A DNA stretch of 64,000 bases, taken from NCBI GenBank assembly GCA_006503535.1, contig QYRS01000003.1, positions 3,100,001 to 3,164,000 on the forward strand, written 5' to 3'. The notes beneath the pieces were generated by a model. The model saw nothing but the letters and a program-made list of their open reading frames with translations. It was not told the origin of the DNA and did no database searches. A program made the translations under genes and the position numbers. The stretch is from Arthrinium phaeospermum (taxonomy: Eukaryota > Ascomycota > Sordariomycetes > Amphisphaeriales > Apiosporaceae). Within the stretch, counting starts at the first letter, position 1. Each line of letters opens with the position of its first letter. This document shows positions 55,234-64,000 of this stretch, piece after piece.

Positions 55234-57667
55234 TCACTTCTTCCGCGATTCCTGGACAGTCCCAATGATCTTCTGGACCACGCTGGGATCCGAGAGCTAC
55301 CGGAGTTGTCAGCAAATGATGTTCGGTTGGTTCTTGCAGTCGCACGGGGTGGGGGAGAACTTACTGTACTCGTGTCGCCGAGCTGATCTTCCTCGCCGGC
55401 AAGGATCTTCCTCAAGATGCGGCGCATAATCTTGCCACTCCGGGTCTTGGGCAAGTCAGGGACGATGAAGACGGCCTTGGGCGCAGCAAAGGGGCCAATG
55501 CTCTTTCGAACTTGGAGGATTAGTTCTTTGCGCAGAGCATCCACGTTCTCATTTGCGTCCTTCAGGGCGACAAAGGCATTGACAGCCTGACCTGTGAGCT
55601 CATCTGTCACACCGACGACAGCAGCTTCGCCCACAGCATGGTGTTCGATCAAAGCTGCTTCGATCTCTGCTGTTGATAGACGGTGGCCACTGACGTTTAC
55701 AACATCATCGACGCGGCCCCGAATCCAGTAGAAACCCTCATGGTCACGACCGGCTCCGTCACCAGTGAACTGTGAGAGCAATTAGCATCATCTCAAACCC
55801 AAGAGCGTTAAAGTCATCAGACAACTTACGTAGTAACCCTTGTAGACATTCAGGTAGGTGTCCATGTATCTCTTGTGAGCGCCATAGACAGTGCGCGCCA
55901 TACTCGGCCATGCCTGCTTGAAAGCCAAGACGCCCTCAACATCGTTCCCGTGGATCTCATCACCAGAGACGGGGTCGATAATAGCAGGCTCAATACCAAA
56001 GAAGGGCAGCGAAGCACTGCCAGGCTTTGTGGGGGTTACACCCGCAAGCGGCGTGATCACGTTGGATCCCGTCTCAGTTTGCCAGTATGTCTGTCAGAAT
56101 GTCAGCAGCTGTTCCACTCCTGTATAAGATGACCAGGGAGGTTTTGTTAGCACTTACGTCAACAATGTGACACTCCTCCCGACCAACAACCTCGAAGTAC
56201 CACTTCCACACCTCGGCCGCGATGGGCTCTCCCACAGAGCCGAGTACTCTTAACTTTGGCATCTTGGACTTGACAAAGTCGTCACCCGCGCGCTTCAGCA
56301 GTCTAAGCGCTGTCGGGGCCACGTAGAACTGAGTAACTTCATGCTTTTCGCAAATCTCCCAGTAGCGGGCAAAGTTGGGGTAGGCGGGAGTGCCCTCGAA
56401 AACAACGGTAGAGACACCCAGAAGAAGAGGCGCATAGACAACATAGGTGTGTCCAGTGATCCAACCCACATCTCCACCGCAGAAGTATCGGTCGCCGTCG
56501 TGGATGTCAAAAACGTACTTGCCCGTCGCAGCAGCGCCAAGAAGATATCCACCGGTTGTGTGCATCACACCCTTGGGCTTGCCGGTAGAGCCCGAGGTGT
56601 ACAGAAGGAACAGAGGGTCTTCCGAGTTCATGGGCTCGGGAGGGAAGTAGGCAGGCCACTTCTCGACCTCCTCGTGCCACCAGTAATCTCGGCCGGCTGT
56701 CCAGGGAACGTCTGCACCCGTTCGCTTGTAGACGAGGACGTGAGACACATCTGGGCACTGCTTCAAAGCATCGTCGACAATCTTCTTGGTACCAATCAAC
56801 TTGCCGCCACGCTTGCCCTCGTCCGTGGTGATGACCACCTTGGAGTTGGCGTCAATGACTCTGTCCCGCAGGGAATCGGCGGAGAAACCGGCAAACACGA
56901 CGGAGTGGATAGCACCGATACGAGAAATGGCGAGGAAAGCAATGACGGCCTCGGGAATCATGGGCAAGTAGATAGCGACAGTGTCACCCTTGCGCACGCC
57001 CATCTGCTTCAGGGCCCAGGCAGTCTTGGAGACCTCTCGCAGGAGCTCGCCGTAAGTGAGTGTGCGGCCATCGCTGGGCTCGTCAGCTTCGTAGATGATG
57101 GCGACCTTGTTGGGGTCCTTGATGGCGTGACGGTCCACACAGTTGTACGAGGCGTTCAGCTGGCCCTCGAGGAACCAGGCATTGTCACCTCCTTCTAACG
57201 AGCCGGAGTGCACTGTCTTGAAGTCTGTTTGCCACGTGAGAAGCTCTCTGGCCATTCTGCCCCAGAATTGGTCGGGCTGCGTGATGGACTCCTTGTACAT
57301 CTGCTGGTACTCCTCCATGCCTGCAATAGCTTTAGCATGCGTTCGTTAGTGAAAAGAGGGCGTTTGTAAAACTTACTGCCGATATGCGGTTTGCTGGGAT
57401 GCTCTGTTGGAATTGGTTAGCTTTCACCCTCGTAGCACGCACGCACGCGACACAGCATGGCTGCCGCCGCCACCAAGGGGGGGAATTGGCGAATCACATA
57501 CTGTCCAGCATCTTCTGGGGAGGATCTGCAACATGCTGTCAGCTCGTTTTCTTTTCATTCTCTCAAATTGCTCCTCGGACAACAAGTGAGATTGCTCTCA
57601 GGGAGCACTTACGAAATGTATCGACCTCATGGGCCTCGGCGACCACGGGAACCTTGCCTGTAGCCAT
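55234..57667 (-). CDS. facA: Acetyl-CoA synthetase (7 exons)
   Basis: AMP-forming ligase that activates acetate to acetyl-CoA (facA in Aspergillus, acu-5 in Neurospora). Exons, 5' to 3', are 57613-57667, 57502-57525, 57377-57403, 56158-57320, 55830-56090, 55365-55769 and 55234-55296. They sum to 1998 nt, 665 residues, the usual fungal length. Two adjacent micro-exons of 24 and 27 nt encode HPPQKMLD and [10 protein letters not shown], the conserved family N-terminus. The adenylation motif [11 protein letters not shown] is at about 276-286. TYWQTETGS is formed across intron 4. The C-terminal [16 protein letters not shown] holds the catalytic Lys (K623). The end is ESRKK, with no peroxisomal SKL signal. 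Expression is expected to depend on acetate (FacB); I did not identify such a site. Confidence 0.97.
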
Positions 57668-58149
57668 GGTCGGCGACGCGGATTTGGGCGGGGGGTTGGT
57701 TTAGCTGAGCTGACGATGCGTTGCAGCGGGGTAGCTTGATCCGACGCAAGCAACAAAAAAGGACGGCCAAGAGGTGTTTGCAAGAGATCGGGGTTGTTAT
57801 ATCTGTTTGTACACAAACACACAGACAGACACACACAAACACACAAGTCAAGTGAGTCCTTTGGGGGAGAAGAGTCACTCTTAAGGTCGAAGGATCGGAA
57901 AGAGGTTTTGGGTATGAAATGAAAAAGGGATCAGTCTTCGGCGTAGCGTTAGCCGTGGGGTGTGGAAGCACCTTTATTTGTATTACGGCAAAAATATGAG
58001 CTGATAGACGACAGTTGAGCGAGGGACCTTGATCCATCCATTGATCCCCGTTCCCATCAATTGTCAGGTTCCATTCGACCCTGCAGATGCGCTAAGGCGG
58101 GCCAACAACCGCAGCTCTCACAGCAACACACGCACACTCCCCTGGTCAC

Positions 58150-58190
58150 ACACTCACTCACTCACCCGCCCGTCACCACACACACACACC
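58150..58190. repeat. (CACT)n and (CA)n simple repeats
   Basis: A CACTCACTCACTCAC run is followed shortly by an ACACACACACAC run, about 500 bases upstream of the acetyl-CoA synthetase ATG. Another CA-rich tract lies at about 57815-57845. Confidence 0.85.
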
Positions 58191-58538
58191 TCCAGGTACT
58201 TGGTCGATGGCTACACAATCACCTGGAACAGCCGGTATCTGGACCCTGGCCCTAGGTACTACTCAAAGCTCTAACCTCTTCAGAATGCCCGCGGGGTAGT
58301 CCAGCCCATTGATCTGTATTGATCGTTGCTGATTCCTTCCGCCTGCCCGAGTGAACGGATGACCGAAGTGGGACGAAAAGACGTGCGATAATTGGGCTGT
58401 TCCCCAACGATTTTAGTGCCCCCGAGTCCAGCCAACGGCACCTTGGTCGTTGTAAGCAAACGTTACTGTACTTCTTCTTCCCCTCTGCCGAAACCCTTCC
58501 GCAGAGCGTCATCCCTTGATCTCTAGGGTATTCTTGGT

Positions 58539-58572
58539 CTCTTGGTGAGCTTGGCTCCAAGCTCACCGAGAG
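58539..58572. repeat. Near-perfect 16-bp hairpin
   Basis: The arm CTCTTGGTGAGCTTGG (58539-58554) is followed by a 2-base centre (CT) and its inverse complement (58557-58572), with one T:G difference. It lies about 870 bases upstream of the acetyl-CoA synthetase start, away from any known gene end. Its role is unknown. Confidence 0.75.
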
Positions 58573-60024
58573 GAGAGAGGCTTCAATTGGCCTCAGTGTT
58601 TCCCTACCTTGATGCTGCTGCTGTCTTCGCTCCGGGGGTCTGTCCGGTCCTCGCTTATCCATTGACAGATCTGTCTTCTTCTGTCCCCAACGACTCGAGG
58701 CACGGCCGCAGGTCGGCTCGCAGGTTTTCTATCGCCAACCCAATAATCTTACCCGCGGCCCATCACCAATTTCGGTTCAGATTGGCCGGAGCAGCCTAGT
58801 TCTAAACAATAACCGGACCGCTCCGGCGAGATTCTTTCTGGACGAATTCTATAGAGGGTCGCCCGCTTGTGGTGTACGTGGTCGACCAGCATGCAGTCCC
58901 CATTATAACTCTAGCATTTCTCCATCATAATCTCTCAACCGGAAGTCGCCAAATTTGTTATGTATTGGCACTTCTCCACCCAGAGAGGTTCTCGGGCTTC
59001 GTGATTATAATGTACACGCCGAGCAATCGACTTGTTCATAATTGGTTTCTCTCGACGCCTATCCCTCCATTACAATGTTGCACTCCAACAAATCTGACGG
59101 GGATTTTCTTGGTGACACAAGCATGGCGCATGCTCTGCCCCCTGCACAACTGGATCACACCTCAAGGCCAGTTGCCGCTTTCGTATATCCAGTCGGGAAG
59201 CCAAGCCCCTGTCCTCCCTCTTCTACGGTTCAACCCCGCATGCTGACCGGGCCTCAGGCCTGGGCTTTGGTCATTTCTCCAAACATCCCCCGGGAATTCA
59301 TCCCGGCCGGGTCAGCTTGGGACAGTCTTGGCCTAAAACTGTGAGTCTTCGCGGTACACGATGAGGTATGATGTGACGACGCCACGGCGACCATCGCGTC
59401 TTGGGCCCTTGAGAGCCAACGATACTGTATGTACGTCCTGTCCGGGGAACGCACTCGGAGGACGTGTTTGCCGTACCTATACCGCGCAGATGATGATAGG
59501 TCCAGCCTCGCGGGCCATTACTTCATCCCTAGTAGTTACCCTACTGCATATGCTAGGGTAGCTTGGCTTTCCCATGACGCGGGGTAACGCCTCCCCAGTG
59601 GCCATGGCCTTCTTGGGCATGCGTCTCACGCATGCACCATGTTGTAGGTGCAAATAGCCTACATCACAGGAAGCTTCTCCTGGCTCATACATGACAACTA
59701 GATCATCCGTACCGATAGGGGCATATTTATGAGTAATAGTTTTGTTTTACGATCGATAAGGCATTGTAGCCAAGATTATAGGTAAATCTGACGACCCGGG
59801 GTCTAGAATGCATTAACTGCATGAGGACATTGTCGACTGCATGCAAGCGAGAGTAGTGCAACGCCTCCCGGCGTAGTCGCTCTCCGGGTATACAACAGGC
59901 ACTTCAATGCTGGTATGAAGTTTAATCGTTCCTATAACCGAGGCATTGGCATGTCCATCTGCGTATGTGAGGTTCGTTCAATCCAACAACACAATGCCAG
60001 AAGAGAGTCAAAACGAAAGACCAC

Positions 60025-60110
60025 TAGCGCTGATAGGAATTGAACCTATCTCCATTTATCACGTACTCTCTTCCTTATGCCCAGCAGAGAGTCCACTACC
60101 CTGAGCGTGT
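60025..60110 (-). tRNA. tRNA-like sequence, possibly a decayed or unusual tRNA
   Basis: On the minus strand there is a perfect B-box GGTTCAATTCC inside a T-arm with a 6-bp stem (GATAGG/CCTATC). A 7-bp stem (ACTCTCT/AGAGAGT) stands where the anticodon stem would be, but with a 14-base loop. An A-box-like CAGGGTAGTGG lies further 5'. The acceptor stem does not pair properly, so this is probably a relic, a tRNA-derived repeat, or a mitochondrial-type tRNA insertion. Confidence 0.25.
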
Positions 60111-60617
60111 AAGCAAAAGCATAAGATGTAGGTATGTATGTATGAAGTTGTTCCACCCACCTGCAGCGGCAGGGTCTGGTCATCGTACATGAAATAATTG
60201 GATTTAAACTCTGCAGTAGTGCCAGGGCTTCGTGAAGCCTGCCGCAAGCCCGGTGCTCCACCGCCCTCCAGGCCCGAGGTCCAGCTACGCACGTTTGTCT
60301 GTCAGTACCGAGATATGTAGGTACACACCAGCACGCTCCAGCTTGAAGGCAGGCATACATACGCACGGATGAAACGAAACGTGGTTGTGGTCCGGCCCCG
60401 GATTGCTGGGTACGTGTAGGCAACTTATCCCGTTTCATTTTCGGCCGTAGACCCCTTCGTTCCGAAGGCGAGAAGGGTGGATGGGTGGCTCTTTTTCATA
60501 TCTATTGTCGCCTCGGGCTGTCGGCCTCACCTCAACATCGATATCTACACTGGCAACATGCATACCTACTCACATACTTATATGTAACGTGCATGCATAT
60601 AATGGGGCCCTTAACTG

Positions 60618-60636
60618 AAAAAAAAAAAAAAAAAAA
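60618..60636 (+). repeat. A19 homopolymer
   Basis: A run of 19 A. It could be a retroposed poly-A tail or a simple slippage tract. No retroelement sequence is recognised to its left. Confidence 0.9.
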
Positions 60637-61635
60637 CCGACAGGACTCCGTCTCCGTCATACTACTATTGTAATGCGAGAGGGTTTTGGCAAAGAAAACG
60701 TCGCGTTCTGCCTTATTGCCGAAATATATCCTTCCCAAGTCCGATAGGGACCACTCTACGCATACCTTGTCCCACTCATCGGCCTAATACCCTTCCCCCT
60801 ATTCCCACACCTCCGAGAGAACCTCAAACTACCGACATTTCTGTCCCAGTCTCTGTCTTTCTGGATTATGTGACACAACGCCATTATTCACTTGCAGCAA
60901 AGCACGCAGTGTTGTATTGTTGTGCAACGGCTAATGCCAATGTTCTCATTGTCCTTCTTAATACTGCTTGATAATGGCCGAGAGCCGCTGCCCGAATGTG
61001 TTCACGTGACTACCCCGAGGTCGGCCTCCGAGCCCCCGTACGCTTCATCGTGTCCCTAGAAATGGCTCCGGTCCTCGCTGACTCACCCCGGCTCGTCTAG
61101 ACTACCGCGTTCGTCTACATGATCGACATCGTACCACTCCGTTCGATAAGGGACCGGGAACGGTAGGCGATGAGTGGAGACGATGTAGCTAGCGGTGGGA
61201 GGCCGAGTGACGAAAGTTACGGTATACCCCTGTCATACTGCTTCCCGGTTGAATCTGCGCATTGGTGGTCCTCCGCCTACATGTGTATTTAGCATCGGTC
61301 AGAATAAGCCCAAAAAGTCATCTTCACTTCATCGTAATCTGGAGTTCAATGAGACAGCTGGCTGGCAACTGGGACTGTTTGGCAATGGAAATGCTGGCTA
61401 GTTATAGCAAGGGGCTGACACGTCGCATATCGACATTCGCGCCCAAGAGAGTACCTAATCCTCCATGGCCAGAGTCCTCCGATACTCGGCCAGTCACCCG
61501 ACATAGTCCAGGTGGCTGTCGTGACATGGAGCTCATCATATCACTTGCCAAGGGTACTCTTGAAAGCGTACCGCCTCCTAAAACCCATTGCCGTACTGTT
61601 GTATTAGCTATTACCTATCATACAATGCCACTCAT

Positions 61636-62818
61636 CTACATGTCCATTTGCATCAAGTACATCTCGAAGATGCGCATGAACTTGGCGACGAAAGCCTCGA
61701 GGTGGAAGATGACTTTGGTGCCCGTCCTCACACGGTGCTCGTAGAAGGCCGACCACTTGATCACGTCGTACTTCAGGTCATCGTCAATCAACGCAACGAG
61801 CTTGAATGTGAGGGTCTTGAGGATGGTGGTTGGAGGTATGCAGTGAGTCAGGAGATCGTAGAGTTTGGCTCGGACTTGGAGAATGCGGTTCGGCGAATGC
61901 TCCTCCATAATCTCCTTGGCGATCTGACCGATCAGGGCCTCCCAATCGGGCGGTGGTATCGGGGTGTCATCTGTTATTTTCTCGCTGTGCAGCCGGGTCA
62001 GCCTATTGTTCACGATGCTGTCAGATCAGCGTAGACTTACTTCTGTGCGTGCACTGCCTCGTACATCAACAGTGCTCTTCGTAGATTCCGGCCGCTCTCC
62101 AACGCAATTCGCTTGTGAAGTCCTGCAGCGGCAGGCCAGCCCTCTCTCTTGGCCGAGTCGGCCAGTGCTGTGGTGATGTCTTGTATTGAAGGTGCGGCGA
62201 CCCGAACGAGCAGTGTTCGACTCCGAATGGGGGCGATGATGTTGGCGGTGCTGTTGGCCAGCAGGATGAGTCGCAAGTTTGGGCTGTACTTCTCCATGGT
62301 CCGTCGGAGTGCTGCTTGGGCATCGCGCGTGAGGTGGTCGGCTTCGTTGATGACGACGACCTTGAACTTTTGCTTGGCCTGCTGGTCGACCTGTTGTGTC
62401 TGGGCCACCTCCTTGAGCAAGTCTTGTACGACGACTCGGTCATAATTGCCCACGTCCGAAGGTGTGATCTCGAGGTGGTAGATAGAAGTGACGATGTTGA
62501 ACTCTAACTTGCGACTGCTGCTCGTCTGGAAAACGCGGGCGTCGATCTTGATTTTCTCGACACCGGGACCGTATAGCTCTTTGAGTGTCGCAACGATTCG
62601 GGTTTTCTTGCCAGCACCAGAAGGGCCGTAGACTAGAAGATGGGGGAAGTCGCCGTTTTGGGCCTGCATTATGCAGAAGTTTGTCAGTTGGTGACCTGAG
62701 GGGTTCAATGCTTTGAAGGTAAGGACCATACCAGCGATCGCAACCGTTCGGATAGCTCATCGTGGTATGTGAGCTGATCCAGAGATCGCGGCCTGTGTTT
62801 GTCGACGATCAGGGCCAT
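61636..62818 (-). CDS. RFC5: Replication factor C subunit 5 (3 exons)
   Basis: Small subunit of the PCNA clamp loader (yeast Rfc5, human RFC3), acting at replication forks and in related checkpoint complexes. Exons 62732-62818, 62041-62663 and 61636-61984 give 352 residues (yeast Rfc5 is 354). The start MALIVDKHRPRSLDQLTYH is typical. Walker A is GPSGAGKKT (42-50). The Walker B region reads VVVINEADHLTRDAQAALRRTMEKY. The usual SRC motif is SRT here (APIRSRTLLVR); the SRC motif is also not strictly kept in yeast Rfc5. The third exon starts at the CACAG acceptor (61984), giving HAQNEKITDDTPIPPPDWE; a nearer acceptor would leave an impossibly short 23-nt intron. An MCB box lies upstream. Confidence 0.96.
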
Positions 62819-62984
62819 TATGGTCTTCTGCCGCTGGTTTGGTCTTTTGCAGTCGATCGAAACAGGTCTGCTGCAGTTGATCACAAGATTTTAATGATCG
62901 GGTATGTGTCGTCGTTGTCGTCGTGAAGTGTTCCGTTAGAATGACCTTGTGCCAAGATACGGGTCGTACGTAGACTTTCATCTG

Positions 62985-62992
62985 ACGCGTTA
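62985..62992. promoter_or_regulatory. MCB-type cell-cycle box (ACGCGTTA) upstream of RFC5
   Basis: ACGCGT, in the extended form ACGCGTNA, lies about 165 bases before the RFC5 ATG. In yeasts MBF binds this box to switch on DNA-replication genes at G1/S, and RFC genes are typical targets. The site's position and target make it a good candidate. Confidence 0.5.
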
Positions 62993-63032
62993 ATGGGCTT
63001 TGGAAGTCGCGTATGGGCCCTGGAAGTCGCGT
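62993..63032. repeat. Two tandem 20-bp repeats in the RFC5 promoter
   Basis: ATGGGCTTTGGAAGTCGCGT (62993-63012) and ATGGGCCCTGGAAGTCGCGT (63013-63032) are adjacent copies differing at two bases. Each ends in TCGCGT, one base from the MCB core, and directly abuts the true MCB box. They may supply extra weak sites. Confidence 0.85.
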
Positions 63033-64000
63033 AGACGCTAACGGTGATGACTAAGTAACCTAGGTCGGGACGCTGCATCAGCAGCACAGCAAGATCCTCT
63101 ATCCGTCGGAATCAAATACAAAATTAGTTTAAGAGATATACAAAGCGATGTATTGCACGTATACACCTGTTTATTCCGATGCTTATTTTGACTTAACCAT
63201 TCCTTTCAAGTCTTCATATCACTATGGGCATGATTATCCCATTCGAGAGTTACCAGTATCTTGTTAAATAGTGCTTCTTGGCATAACGATCGGTCGCATG
63301 CGGGGTAGCTAACCCTCAAAGTACGTCGGGTGGGTGCGGCAGCCAGTCATCCTAGATAATTGATAGATCTTGCCTTATCCGCAGGAATACATGCTCAGCT
63401 CGTACTTGGACGAATATTTTCGCCGACTGGTCATTTGCCTCAATCAATGCCCAGTTTGCATACGCACGTAGCTTGCCGTCTCCAGAATCGGGTAGTCCAC
63501 GAAACCACCGTCGAGCTCCTCAAAATCGAATGCACACTTCTTGTTGCCTAGGAGTCCTTCATGTATTCTTCTCAGTCTTTCATCCTTGAAGTCATCGGAT
63601 TTGAACTCTGTTCTCCTTCAATTCCTATAAAAAGGGGGGTTTCTAGCCTAGGAACGATGAAATCATTACCGAAGTCCGAGGAAAGAGCTTCAAGTGTGCA
63701 TTGATCACGAGTTATCGTGGGCTCCTTAGCAGTCTGGTATTGATTGGAATTCTATGGTTGTCTTGATCTGTGTCGCATTGTTCGTGACACGTCAAGCTTC
63801 GCTACTTCGCTAGTTCCCTGCTCCGTGTGTCTCATGCCTCAGGGATGCCTGTATGCCCTCCCGCCTTCTATCCCCCGGCCGCGGAATTACGGCATCATTG
63901 GCCCAGTACGAAAAGTCGGTGATCGAAACGTGCACCAATTCAGTCCCACCAAGCATGAGTAGGTGACCCCAGATAGCTCATGGGGGTCGGGCTGGTCAGG

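Larger units (their letters stand above)
57668..61635. other. 4-kb gene-poor region upstream of the acetyl-CoA synthetase gene
   Basis: No protein-coding gene is recognised. The first 600 bases are the probable promoter, with CA-rich tracts. Further right are a strong hairpin (58539-58572), simple repeats, a poly-A tract and a tRNA-like sequence, listed separately. The far right is the 3' flank of RFC5. Confidence 0.5.
62819..64000. other. RFC5 upstream region to the window end
   Basis: Besides the MCB box and the tandem repeat near RFC5, no gene is recognised up to the right edge. The open frames here (63360-63551 and 63744-63962) lack motifs. A gene could start just outside the window. Confidence 0.5.

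Noticed and set aside
61079..61085. Another TGACTCA
   Set aside because: Lies in the 3' flank of RFC5, not upstream of an amino-acid gene; most likely chance.
61985..62040. Alternative RFC5 exon 3 start at 62017
   Set aside because: It would leave a 23-nt intron, below the spliceosomal minimum. The 61984 acceptor gives 56 nt and a family-like sequence.
1..64000. Search for CRISPR arrays, rRNA, secondary-metabolite clusters, LTR retrotransposons
   Set aside because: None seen. Gene content is dispersed fungal housekeeping; no core synthase, reverse transcriptase or regular spaced repeats are visible.

Overview
The window is nuclear DNA of a filamentous ascomycete (Pezizomycotina, most likely Sordariomycetes). 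The evidence is short spliceosomal introns (about 50-90 nt, GTAAGT-type donors, CTRAC branch points, YAG acceptors), C-rich third codon positions in coding DNA, and orthologues of fungal housekeeping genes, including a kinase that matches Neurospora NRC-2. No operons, rRNA, CRISPR or viral genes are visible. The species cannot be named from the sequence alone.

Layout. 1-3.8 kb: no recognisable gene. 3.8-13 kb: mitochondrial Phe-tRNA synthetase (-), mitochondrial dicarboxylate carrier (+), RNA polymerase II subunit RPB3 (-), mitochondrial GrpE/MGE1 (+), and a CorA-like membrane protein (-). 14.5-23 kb: a GT90/CAP10-type glycosyltransferase (+), a large F-box protein (+), and saccharopine reductase LYS9 (-) in eleven exons. 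24-28 kb: an ambiguous open region and an NRC-2/flippase-kinase-type AGC kinase (-). 27.6-32.4 kb: gene-poor. 32.4-40 kb: an AT-hook/zinc-finger protein (-), TMA46 (-), OST4 (+) and YRA1/ALY (+). 40-45.4 kb: gene-poor. 45-54 kb: a small unknown fungal protein (+), an ADAM metalloprotease (-) and argininosuccinate lyase ARG4 (-). 54-58 kb: a small Tc1/mariner-type MITE, then acetyl-CoA synthetase (-). 58-61.6 kb: gene-poor, with simple repeats and a tRNA-like sequence. 61.6-62.8 kb: replication factor C subunit RFC5 (-), with an MCB-type promoter box.

I rebuilt the gene models by hand from ORFs, splice signals and family alignments held in memory. For every multi-exon model the coding length is a multiple of three, and the joined protein reads through each splice as the family expects where a family is known. 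The genes are not a pathway cluster. They are dispersed housekeeping functions: mitochondrial translation, transport and import; transcription and mRNA export; amino-acid synthesis; acetate activation; replication; protein glycosylation. Two amino-acid genes (LYS9, ARG4) carry GCN4/CPC1-like sites upstream.

The most interesting points are a 944-bp intron in the YRA1 orthologue, placed much as in budding yeast where the YRA1 intron mediates autoregulation; a stop codon alone in the YRA1 last exon; the small TA-flanked inverted-repeat element at 54.3 kb; a related pair of dispersed repeats at 34.3 and 54.7 kb; a zinc finger whose loop is split by a glutamine tract; and the MCB box plus 20-bp tandem repeat in front of RFC5. 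I found no clear novel multi-gene system.
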